From the NCBI GenBank assembly GCA_027488165.1, contig JAIYCF010000052.1, positions 1 to 8,125 on the forward strand: a stretch of DNA of 8,125 nt. The letters run 5' to 3'. Both the position numbers and the translations under genes were made by a program. The notes beneath the pieces are model-generated. The model saw nothing but the letters and a program-made list of their open reading frames with translations. It did no database searches and was not told the DNA's origin. The stretch is from Streptomycetaceae bacterium. GTDB taxonomy: Bacteria > Actinomycetota > Actinomycetes > Nanopelagicales > Nanopelagicaceae. Shown piece after piece: positions 1-5,573 of this stretch (position 1 is the stretch's first letter; the number at the start of each line of letters is the position of its first letter).

Positions 1-644
1 ACTTCGAAATCTAAGACTATGGGGCTGTGATCAGAGGTTGCCAAGATGTTCTTAGGAGAAAAATCTCCATGCACCAGAGCGATTTTCTCGGTAGTTATCT
101 CTTCAATTAACGAGTTGATAACTAACTGCAAATTAGGGTTCTTCGCTGCGACAGCGCGATAGAAAGGGCTAACTCGCAACTGCTCGAAGAGTTCGCCTTC
201 CATAAACTTAGCTTTAATCGATACATCAACGGCAGTTGTGTTATGCCACTTCGCCAGTATCTTGCCGAGTTTTTCACCCATCTCTGGGTGGATGCGGCCT
301 TCCAACATATCTTGCTTCCAGTTGGTGCATGTGTTCGGCAAACGAGACATAGTTAAAGTGAAATTTGCGGCATCGCAATCAAGTAGCTCTGGAACGCTAT
401 CTGGAGTTATCGATTGATATACGCGCATCGCCTCTGCCTCAACGATTGCGCGGCGTTGATCTGCCACCCATTTAGCTTTGGTCTTTAGCTCAGGTAGAGC
501 CTGCTTAACAACAATCTCGCGCGCATCACTTGCCACCGCCAAGACAACACAGGAAACGCCACCTGTGAGAACTTCCACGGTGGCGTCACCCGTTAATAGC
601 TTGCGCTCGGTTAGGTAGGGAATTACCGAACTTTCATCGAGCAC
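1..644 (-). CDS. APH-fold phosphotransferase (small-molecule kinase), 3' end outside window
   Basis: Partial gene: 214 codons are visible before it leaves the window at the left edge. The protein looks like an aminoglycoside-phosphotransferase-fold kinase (Pfam APH family). A glycine-rich loop (GGVS, residues 28-31) is followed by a likely ATP-binding lysine (VVKQALP, Lys47) and an acidic helix (about 65-76). The catalytic loop HGDFSPKN is at 192-199 (Asp194 base, Asn199 metal ligand), and DFE at 212-214 takes the place of DFG. The family phosphorylates hydroxyls of sugars, aminoglycosides, choline, methylthioribose and similar compounds, so the fold does not give the substrate. The start is taken as GTG at 644-642 because an in-frame TAA lies four codons upstream (654-656) and no ATG occurs near it; no clear ribosome binding site is seen. 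It follows the second permease by 27 nt with no terminator, so it is probably the last visible gene of the importer operon and may act on the imported solute (inference). Confidence 0.82.
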   Translation of the reverse strand, partial: MLDESSVIPYLTERKLLTGDATVEVLTGGVSCVVLAVASDAREIVVKQALPELKTKAKWVADQRRAIVEAEAMRVYQSITPDSVPELLDCDAANFTLTMSRLPNTCTNWKQDMLEGRIHPEMGEKLGKILAKWHNTTAVDVSIKAKFMEGELFEQLRVSPFYRAVAAKNPNLQLVINSLIEEITTEKIALVHGDFSPKNILATSDHSPIVLDFE

Positions 645-671
645 GAGGTCTTTTTACTTAATCTCTTGAAA

Positions 672-1565
672 CTAACCCTTTAGCGAACCGGATAAGAGGC
701 CACGCAGGAAGTAACGGCCTAAGAATAGGTAGACCAGCAGCGTTGGGATCGAAACGATCAACGATGCGGTCATGTTATTTCCGTAGTAAACCTGGTTACC
801 AGAACCGGTGATGAAGTTAAGCGCTGTTGTTGCAACAGATAACTTCGGAGAACCACCGGTTAAGAAGATCGCAAAGAGGAAGTCGTTCCAGGCAGAAGTG
901 AACTGCCAGATAAGTACAACGACGAAGCCCGGAATTGAGAGTGGCAAGAAGATGGTGCGGAAGATGCGGACCATGCCGGCTCCATCAACACGAGCTGCCT
1001 CAATTAACTCATTTGGAATTGCTGCGTAGTAGTTACGGAAGATCAAAGTACAGATCGGAATACCGTAGATAACGTGAGCAAATACCAAGACGTAGATCGT
1101 GTTTCCGATTCCAGCCCACTGATTGAACTTAGTAAGTGGAATCATGATCGCTTGGTATGGAATGAACATTCCGAAGAGGAATGTTGTAAAGACGAAAGTT
1201 GATCCGCGGAAGCGCCACTTAGCGAAGACGAATCCGTTGATAGCGCCGATTACTGCAGAGATGATTGAAGATTGAACAACGAAGAAGAGCGTGCGGAACA
1301 TTGGCTCGCGCAAGATCTCCCAGGTTGGTCCCCAGGCGCTGAAATCTAATGTCGTCGGCGGAATGAATGCCGCAGATTGGGTAACTCCAGTAATTCCCTT
1401 AACCGAGTTGATCACCATGATGTAGATCGGCAGGGCTGCAATTACAAAGAGAATAGTCAGCGCGAAATAGCGGAAGACCAACCAGAACTGGCCTTTACCA
1501 TCGAGCTTCTTCTTATTGCGAACATCAACCTTACGTGTGACGCGGGATGCGATATCTGAACTCAT
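672..1565 (-). CDS. Sugar ABC transporter inner-membrane permease, MalG/GtsC type
   Basis: This 297-residue integral membrane protein is one half of the channel of a carbohydrate ABC importer. A charged cytoplasmic N-terminus (1-26) leads into about six hydrophobic segments: roughly 28-52, 92-116, 123-144, 154-176, 210-235 and 265-288. The cytoplasmic EAA loop that docks the ATPase is clear at about 185-208 (IEAARVDGAG, ending FLPLS), which places it in the binding-protein-dependent transport family. The length is typical of MalG-like subunits. The ATG start overlaps the previous permease's stop as ATGA (1562-1565), and a strong Shine-Dalgarno GAGGAGG lies at 1573-1579, seven bases upstream. 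Translation is therefore probably coupled and gives 1:1 stoichiometry. Its partner is the 1562-2467 permease. No ATPase gene is adjacent; actinobacterial sugar importers often share one such as MsiK, so that is the likely energy source (inference). TAG stop. Confidence 0.95.
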   Translation of the reverse strand: MSSDIASRVTRKVDVRNKKKLDGKGQFWLVFRYFALTILFVIAALPIYIMVINSVKGITGVTQSAAFIPPTTLDFSAWGPTWEILREPMFRTLFFVVQSSIISAVIGAINGFVFAKWRFRGSTFVFTTFLFGMFIPYQAIMIPLTKFNQWAGIGNTIYVLVFAHVIYGIPICTLIFRNYYAAIPNELIEAARVDGAGMVRIFRTIFLPLSIPGFVVVLIWQFTSAWNDFLFAIFLTGGSPKLSVATTALNFITGSGNQVYYGNNMTASLIVSIPTLLVYLFLGRYFLRGLLSGSLKG

Positions 1566-2467
1566 TTGTTCGCCTCCTCAGTCTTGTTTACATAGATTAG
1601 ATATGGAATAACGGCAACGGCGATCATCAAGAGAATAACAATCGCAATTGCAGCGCCCTTGGCATAGTTCTGGAAGTCGAAGATCACTTGCCACATATAG
1701 ATCGCAAGCACCTTGGTTACATAACTCTTGGTTGCGATACCGAAGATTAGATCGAAGACCTTCATGGAGATGTGGCCCAAGATAATCAAGACCGTTAAGA
1801 ATGTTGGAGAAAGTTGTGGGAACAAGATGTGGCGATAGATCTTAAATTCGCTGGCGCCATCTACGCGAGCTGCTTCGCGAAGATCATCCGGAATGCCGCG
1901 GAAGCCGGCCAAGAAGAGCGCCATCACATAGCCAGACATCTGCCAGATCGCTGGCAGAGACATCGCAAACATCGAACCTGCTTCAGATGTATACCAATCG
2001 CTCTGCAGCGCGCCTAGTCCAACCTTCTGCAAGATGTAGTTAAGGCCGGTGGCATCAGCATCACGCGCTGAGTCCATCAACCAGCGCCATGAAGTTCCCA
2101 TCGCGATAAATGAGATCGCCATTGGGTAGAGGTAAGTTGAGCGGAAGAATCCTTCGCCCTTAATTCCCTTTTCAAGCAGTAAAGACATAATCAAGCCGGA
2201 GAGCAAACATCCGATCATGAAGACTGCGGTAAATTTTAGAAGGTTAGAGAGCGCGTGCGTGAACTCGGGATCTTGCCAGAGTTCTATGTAGTTGGTCAGA
2301 CCAACGTAAAAGACATCTTCGGTATAAGAGTTGGTGCGATTTTGAAGAGATTCGCGAACTGTGTAACCGATCATTCCATATACGAAAACCGCCATCGCGA
2401 TAATCGATGGGAGAACGAAAAAGAATCCGCCCCAAGGGCTATGGACTCGATTTTTCTTTGCTTTCAC
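1562..2467 (-). CDS. Sugar ABC transporter inner-membrane permease, MalF/GtsB type
   Basis: The first permease of the importer has 301 residues from the start chosen here. Hydrophobic segments lie at about 12-36, 77-99, 111-130, 164-188, 224-241 and 272-294. The EAA loop is at about 197-220 (REAARVDGAS, ending LFPQLS). The long periplasmic-side stretch between segments 1 and 2 and the position as first permease fit the MalF/GtsB subunit. The frame stays open to a TTG at 2485, but that TTG lies at the edge of an excellent ribosome binding site (GAAAGGTG, 2476-2483). A GTG eight bases further down (2467-2465) is therefore the better start, giving an N-terminus of MKAKKNR. The gene follows the binding-protein gene after 118 nt containing a strong hairpin, which probably sets its expression below that of the binding protein. 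The TGA stop overlaps the next permease's ATG. Confidence 0.93.
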   Translation of the reverse strand: MKAKKNRVHSPWGGFFFVLPSIIAMAVFVYGMIGYTVRESLQNRTNSYTEDVFYVGLTNYIELWQDPEFTHALSNLLKFTAVFMIGCLLSGLIMSLLLEKGIKGEGFFRSTYLYPMAISFIAMGTSWRWLMDSARDADATGLNYILQKVGLGALQSDWYTSEAGSMFAMSLPAIWQMSGYVMALFLAGFRGIPDDLREAARVDGASEFKIYRHILFPQLSPTFLTVLIILGHISMKVFDLIFGIATKSYVTKVLAIYMWQVIFDFQNYAKGAAIAIVILLMIAVAVIPYLIYVNKTEEANK

Positions 2468-2475
2468 TGGGGTTA

Positions 2476-2483
2476 CACCTTTC
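2476..2483 (-). promoter_or_regulatory. Ribosome binding site that decides the first permease's start
   Basis: GAAAGGTG read on the minus strand lies eight bases before GTG 2467-2465. It overlaps the upstream TTG that would otherwise begin the longest frame, arguing against that TTG as the start codon. Confidence 0.7.
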
Positions 2484-2506
2484 AAAATAATTATTTATTT
2501 AAAAGT

Positions 2507-2550
2507 GTCGAAGTTCTGGCGAAACCTTTCGATCTCGCCAGAACTTCGAC
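2507..2550 (-). terminator. Perfect 16-bp intercistronic hairpin (leaky terminator or mRNA 3'-end stabiliser)
   Basis: Arms 2507-2522 (GTCGAAGTTCTGGCGA) and 2535-2550 are exactly reverse complementary, separated by 12 nt. A further G-U and A-U pair can form inside, leaving an eight-base loop. On the minus-strand transcript the stem is followed by ACUUUU and then AU-rich sequence, a modest U-tract. It lies between the binding-protein stop and the first permease start. This position commonly holds structures that partly terminate transcription or block 3' exonucleases, giving more binding protein than permease. The structure is seen directly; the role is inferred. Confidence 0.8.
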
Positions 2551-2570
2551 TACTTATTTAAAACACTTAC

Positions 2571-2596
2571 AGAACTGCTAATTAATTAGCTGTTCT
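2571..2596. repeat. 26-nt near-perfect palindrome over the binding-protein stop codon
   Basis: A perfect 14-nt palindrome GCTAATTAATTAGC (2577-2590) is extended on both sides by AGAAC/GTTCT after one mismatched position. It contains the TAA stop (2586-2588) of the sugar-binding-protein gene. As RNA it could fold into a small AU-rich hairpin just before the 16-bp hairpin; as DNA it is operator-like. Its role is unknown. Confidence 0.6.
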
Positions 2597-3851
2597 GGTG
2601 TGCCTTAAGTGCTGCATCAAGAGCCTTGACGAAGCCCTTCTTGTCCTTAGCTCCGCCTGAATAGAAGCGTCCAACTGCTGAGTTGTACGCTGCCATTCCT
2701 GCATTGCCCCAGTTAACGCCGTGGACAGTTGAACCGACTAGGCGATCCTTCTTCCATGACTTCATTGCTGCCTGGAGGTATGCGTCGTAGAGCTTTGGAT
2801 TTGAATCTGTACGAACTGCGATTGAACCCTTCTTAGGGTTGAAGGCATCTTGTCCAGCCAAAGATCCTGAGACCTTCAACCAGGCGATACCTGCATCGCG
2901 GTTTACAGCGCCCTTAGGCAATGTAAATGAATCTGATAGCCACTGGTAGATACCGTTAGTACCTGGACCTGGAGCCCATGTGTAGTCCTTGCCTAGCTTT
3001 AGGCCTTCTGACTGCCACTGTGATGAAGCCCAGTCACCCATGATGAAGAAGCCGGCTTTACCTGTTGTTACAAGCTTGCCTGCATCTGGCCAGTCAAGTG
3101 ACTTGCTTGAGTTACCGTAAGCAAGAATCTTTGCTAGGTAATCAATAGCCTTTGAAACTTCTGGACCGCTCCACTTTGTCTTACCTGTCCATAGACCATT
3201 GAACTTATCTGGTCCCATTGAAGCAAGTAGTACGTAGTCGAATAGGTGAGCAATCGCCCAGTCGCCGTTACCAGCTAGTGCGATTCCGTCGATTCCGACC
3301 TTCTTGAACTTTGCCATATCAGCAAGCATTGCATCTAGTGATGCTGGTGCCTTTGTGATTCCGGCTTTCTTTGCTGCTGCTGGGTTCCACCATAGAACGT
3401 TTGAACGGTGGATGTTTACTGGTACTGAGTAAATCTTTCCCTTAACAGTAATTGTCTTGATTAGGTCCTTAGGGAAAACCTTGTCCCATCCCTCTGACTT
3501 GTAAAGGAATGTAAGGTCTTCAATCTGTCCGGCCTTTACATATGATGAAAGTTCTTCACCAGCATGTGCCTGGAATGTGTCAGGTGGATTGCCAGCCTGC
3601 ATACGTGAAACAAGAACACCCTTTGCGTTAACGCCAGCTGCACCTGCAACTGTTGCGTTAATAAATGGTGTGTTTGGGTTTAGACGGTTGAACTCAGTTG
3701 TCATTCCTTCTAGACCTGCAGCTTCTCCGCCTGATGCCCACCAGGTAAAGATTTCAAGTTGCTTATCAGTTGCAGCAGTAGATGCTGGAGCTGTTGTTAC
3801 AACAAGTGCAAGTGCAGCGAAGACAGCTGCTACTTTTGACTTCTTTAGCAT
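2586..3851 (-). CDS. Family 1 extracellular sugar-binding protein, glucose/galactose-binding (GtsA/Thermus GBP) type
   Basis: This is the secreted solute-binding component of the ABC importer (421 residues). It has an N-terminal signal peptide: KK at 3-4, hydrophobic core about 8-20, and a likely signal peptidase I site around 26-27 (ASTA-ATDK). No cysteine lipobox is present. The mature protein strongly resembles, from memory, Thermus glucose/galactose-binding protein and Pseudomonas GtsA: EIFTWWASGGE (33-43), FQAHAGE (93-99), PVNIHRSNVLWW (144-155), GDWA (272-275), SDSFTLPKG (306-314), FNPKKGS (337-343), VHG (376-378). Trp38, Glu43, Gln94, His96, Asp307, Lys341 and His377 fall where I recall the glucose contacts, so an aldohexose ligand is likely. 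The start is secure: AGAAAGG (3858-3864) sits six bases upstream, and the frame is closed by TAG at 3882-3884 with no other start between. It heads the importer operon. Confidence 0.93.
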   Translation of the reverse strand: MLKKSKVAAVFAALALVVTTAPASTAATDKQLEIFTWWASGGEAAGLEGMTTEFNRLNPNTPFINATVAGAAGVNAKGVLVSRMQAGNPPDTFQAHAGEELSSYVKAGQIEDLTFLYKSEGWDKVFPKDLIKTITVKGKIYSVPVNIHRSNVLWWNPAAAKKAGITKAPASLDAMLADMAKFKKVGIDGIALAGNGDWAIAHLFDYVLLASMGPDKFNGLWTGKTKWSGPEVSKAIDYLAKILAYGNSSKSLDWPDAGKLVTTGKAGFFIMGDWASSQWQSEGLKLGKDYTWAPGPGTNGIYQWLSDSFTLPKGAVNRDAGIAWLKVSGSLAGQDAFNPKKGSIAVRTDSNPKLYDAYLQAAMKSWKKDRLVGSTVHGVNWGNAGMAAYNSAVGRFYSGGAKDKKGFVKALDAALKAHQNS

Positions 3852-3857
3852 GTAACG

Positions 3858-3864
3858 CCTTTCT
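3858..3864 (-). promoter_or_regulatory. Ribosome binding site of the sugar-binding protein
   Basis: AGAAAGG on the minus strand lies six bases before ATG 3851-3849. Together with the in-frame TAG at 3882-3884 it fixes the start, which matters because that start yields a signal peptide without a lipobox. Confidence 0.75.
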
Positions 3865-3868
3865 CGAT

Positions 3869-3888
3869 GTAGAGGGATTTCCTACTAC
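3869..3888 (-). promoter_or_regulatory. Leader hairpin next to the binding-protein ribosome binding site
   Basis: On the transcript GUAG-U-AGG can pair with CCU-CUAC (seven pairs, one bulged U, loop AAAUC). The 3' arm ends four bases before the Shine-Dalgarno. The strand CUACAU that forms its 3' side is a near copy of the 3' arm of the larger hairpin upstream, so the two could compete. Confidence 0.4.
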
Positions 3889-3891
3889 GGG

Positions 3892-3934
3892 ATATGTAGA
3901 GCCCTGGATTTATGGGGACCAGGAGGCTACATAT
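3892..3934 (-). promoter_or_regulatory. Imperfect inverted repeat in the importer leader (operator or 5' UTR hairpin)
   Basis: Two 16-nt arms (3892-3907 and 3919-3934) flank an 11-nt loop. Outer arms ATATGTAG/CTACATAT (8 bp) and inner arms CCTGG/CCAGG (5 bp plus a G-U wobble) are separated by a 2x2 mismatch. If the proposed promoter is right, the repeat begins at about the transcription start, so it could be a repressor site over the start or a structured leader. No known riboswitch class is recognised. Confidence 0.5.
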
Positions 3935-3938
3935 GGCT

Positions 3939-3967
3939 ATCTTTGTTCGGGGCTAGGGGTGAGTCAA
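3939..3967 (-). promoter_or_regulatory. Candidate sigma-70-type promoter of the sugar importer operon
   Basis: TTGACT at 3967-3962 matches the -35 consensus at five of six positions. Seventeen bases on is AAAGAT (3944-3939), a weak -10 with three matches. The segment lies downstream of the araA terminator and upstream of the first importer gene, where a promoter is needed. The -10 is poor, so the exact start site is uncertain. Confidence 0.4.
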
Positions 3968-3980
3968 CCTATAAAGCCCC
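3949..3980. repeat. GGGGCT/AGCCCC inverted repeat bracketing the -35 element
   Basis: GGGGCT at 3949-3954 and AGCCCC at 3975-3980 are complementary across 20 nt that contain the TTGACT hexamer. It may be a regulator half-site pair or chance in a GC-rich patch. Confidence 0.3.
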
Positions 3981-3987
3981 TTTGGCG

Positions 3988-4003
3988 GTAACAATTAGGT
4001 TAC
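3988..4003. promoter_or_regulatory. GTAAC-N6-GTTAC dyad, possible operator upstream of the importer promoter
   Basis: Perfect 5-bp dyad arms lie at 3988-3992 and 3999-4003 with an AT-rich six-base centre, about 20 bp upstream of the candidate -35. The size and symmetry fit a dimeric helix-turn-helix regulator site. The regulator is not in the window and the call rests on symmetry alone. Confidence 0.3.
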
Positions 4004-4015
4004 GAAGGGCGGGCT

Positions 4016-4040
4016 AAAAAACCCCGCTCAACGAGGGGTT
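4016..4040 (-). terminator. Rho-independent terminator of the mdh-icd-S51-araA unit
   Basis: On the minus-strand transcript AACCCC (4040-4035) pairs with GGGGUU (4025-4020). Two more pairs are possible inside, and a run of six U (4021-4016) follows immediately. The hairpin starts directly after the araA TAG (4041-4043), which is unusually compact. It separates the metabolic unit from the importer operon. Confidence 0.85.
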
Positions 4041-5552
4041 CTAGGTCAGCGAAGAGAGCTTGTAATAAGCGCCATTCCACTTGATTTCCTTATGGAATTC
4101 ATCGCTCGTGGTCGTGGCGCTGATTCGCAGGTGCTCGACTGAGGCGATATTGGCGAAGTCATTTAGCGTCTCGATATCCAGAGATGTACTTAGGACGGTG
4201 TGGTGTGAGCCGCCGGCATAGATCCAAGATTCAGCCGAGGTAGCAAGTGAAGGCGCTGGTTTCCAAACCGCACATGCAACAGGTAACTTCTTTAACTCTT
4301 TATCTGGTTTAACAACTTCGATGTCGTTGGAAACAATTCGGAAACGATCGCCGAGATCCATTAATCCAACAACGCGACCTTGTGCAGGTGTTGCGTTAAA
4401 AACTAAACGAACTGGATCATCTTTTCCACCGATACCCAGCGGATGAATTTCGCACTTCGGTTTTTGATCAGTAATTGTTGGACAGACTTCAAGCATGTGT
4501 GCGCCAAGAACTTTTGGTTCGCCTGGTCCGAAGTGATAGGTGTAATCCTCCATAAATGAAGTTCCACCCTTTAGACCTTCGGTCATACTCTTGATAATGC
4601 GAAGTAACGCGGAAGTTTTCCAATCACCTTCTCCGCCAAAGCCATAACCCTTCGACATCATTCGTTGCACTGCCAAACCTGGGAGTTGCTTTAGAGCACC
4701 TAAATCCTCAAAGTTAGTTGTGAATGCGGTGAAGTTGCCGGCTTCCAAGAAACGCTCGAGAGCAATCTCAAGGGATGCTTGATATCGCAATGAATCGTGG
4801 CGGGCTCCGCCTTTTTTTAGTTCAGCTGAGACTTCAAAGATCTTTTCGTACTCGGCAACCAAAGTATCGATTGCGCTTTCTTCAACTGCAGCAACTGCAT
4901 CAACGAGCGCGTTAACTCCGTAAGCCTCAATAGACATACCTAGTGCGATTTGGGCGCTGGTCTTATCGCCATCGGTAACTGCGACATAACGCATATTGTC
5001 ACCAAAGCGGGCGAGCTTGAGATTTTGTGCGGTGTGCCAGCCAATGGCGGCGCGCATCCAATGCGCAATACGAGTTGTAACGCTCTTTTCGCTGACATGT
5101 CCCGCAACAACTTTGCGGGCCATATGCAAACGCGCCTGAACATGGCCATGTTCGCGATCACCATGCGCTGCTTGATTTAGATTCATGAAATCCATATCAA
5201 TGCTTTCCCATGGAAGTTCAGAATTTGCTTGAGTATTCAAATGCAGAATTGGAACTTGTAGCGCGTTTAATCCGCCGATCCACATCTTTGCAGGTGAAAA
5301 TGTATGCATCCAAGTAATGACACCGATGCAGTTGGGATTTGCTGAGGCTTCTAGACAAAGCGCTTTAATCGCTTCGGGTGTTGTTAATACTGGTTTCCAG
5401 GTGGCTTTGATTGGAAGATCACTTGCGGCATTTAGCGTTGCTACTACTTGCTTAGATTGCTCAGCAACTTGGGCCAATATTTCTTCGCCATAAAGTGGCT
5501 GGCTTCCGGTGAGAAACCAAACTTCTAAACCTTTTTCGCTAAGTGATTTCAT
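4041..5552 (-). CDS. araA: L-arabinose isomerase
   Basis: This cytoplasmic enzyme interconverts L-arabinose and L-ribulose, and in many homologues D-galactose and D-tagatose, using a divalent metal (usually Mn2+). Its 503 residues align end to end, from memory, with E. coli AraA (500). Diagnostic blocks are EVWFLTGSQPLYG (10-22), MHTFSPAKMWI (82-92), IDMDFMNLNQAAHG (118-131), RFGDNMR (182-188), GFGGEGDWKTSALLRI (304-319), SFMEDYTYHF (332-341) and LGIGGKDDP (372-380). The catalytic and metal residues are present: Glu308, Glu335, His352 and the His450-His451 pair. The ATG start matches the family N-terminus, and the only in-frame codon barrier upstream is the previous gene's TAG. No convincing Shine-Dalgarno is seen in the 21-nt gap, so translation may depend on coupling with the upstream gene. 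Neither araB nor araD is present; the upstream genes are isocitrate dehydrogenase and an S51 protein. Confidence 0.97.
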   Translation of the reverse strand: MKSLSEKGLEVWFLTGSQPLYGEEILAQVAEQSKQVVATLNAASDLPIKATWKPVLTTPEAIKALCLEASANPNCIGVITWMHTFSPAKMWIGGLNALQVPILHLNTQANSELPWESIDMDFMNLNQAAHGDREHGHVQARLHMARKVVAGHVSEKSVTTRIAHWMRAAIGWHTAQNLKLARFGDNMRYVAVTDGDKTSAQIALGMSIEAYGVNALVDAVAAVEESAIDTLVAEYEKIFEVSAELKKGGARHDSLRYQASLEIALERFLEAGNFTAFTTNFEDLGALKQLPGLAVQRMMSKGYGFGGEGDWKTSALLRIIKSMTEGLKGGTSFMEDYTYHFGPGEPKVLGAHMLEVCPTITDQKPKCEIHPLGIGGKDDPVRLVFNATPAQGRVVGLMDLGDRFRIVSNDIEVVKPDKELKKLPVACAVWKPAPSLATSAESWIYAGGSHHTVLSTSLDIETLNDFANIASVEHLRISATTTSDEFHKEIKWNGAYYKLSSLT

Positions 5553-5573
5553 TCTGCAGATAGTACATGAGGG

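Noticed and set aside
2468..2485. TTG at 2485 as the first permease's start
   Set aside because: It falls within the strong ribosome binding site that serves GTG 2467; using it would leave no site upstream.
3577..3991. Plus-strand open frames over the start of the binding-protein gene and its upstream region
   Set aside because: They are antisense to a well-supported gene, show no recognisable protein, and have low-complexity translations arising from the signal-peptide codons.
3852..4015. A known riboswitch or a small RNA gene upstream of the importer
   Set aside because: Hairpins are present but match no riboswitch consensus I know, and no separate terminator follows that would define a small RNA.
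4010..4027. GCGGG/CCCGC inverted repeat beside the terminator as a second, bidirectional terminator
   Set aside because: It has only five pairs, its loop contains the A-run, and it overlaps the clear minus-strand terminator; no plus-strand gene needs it.
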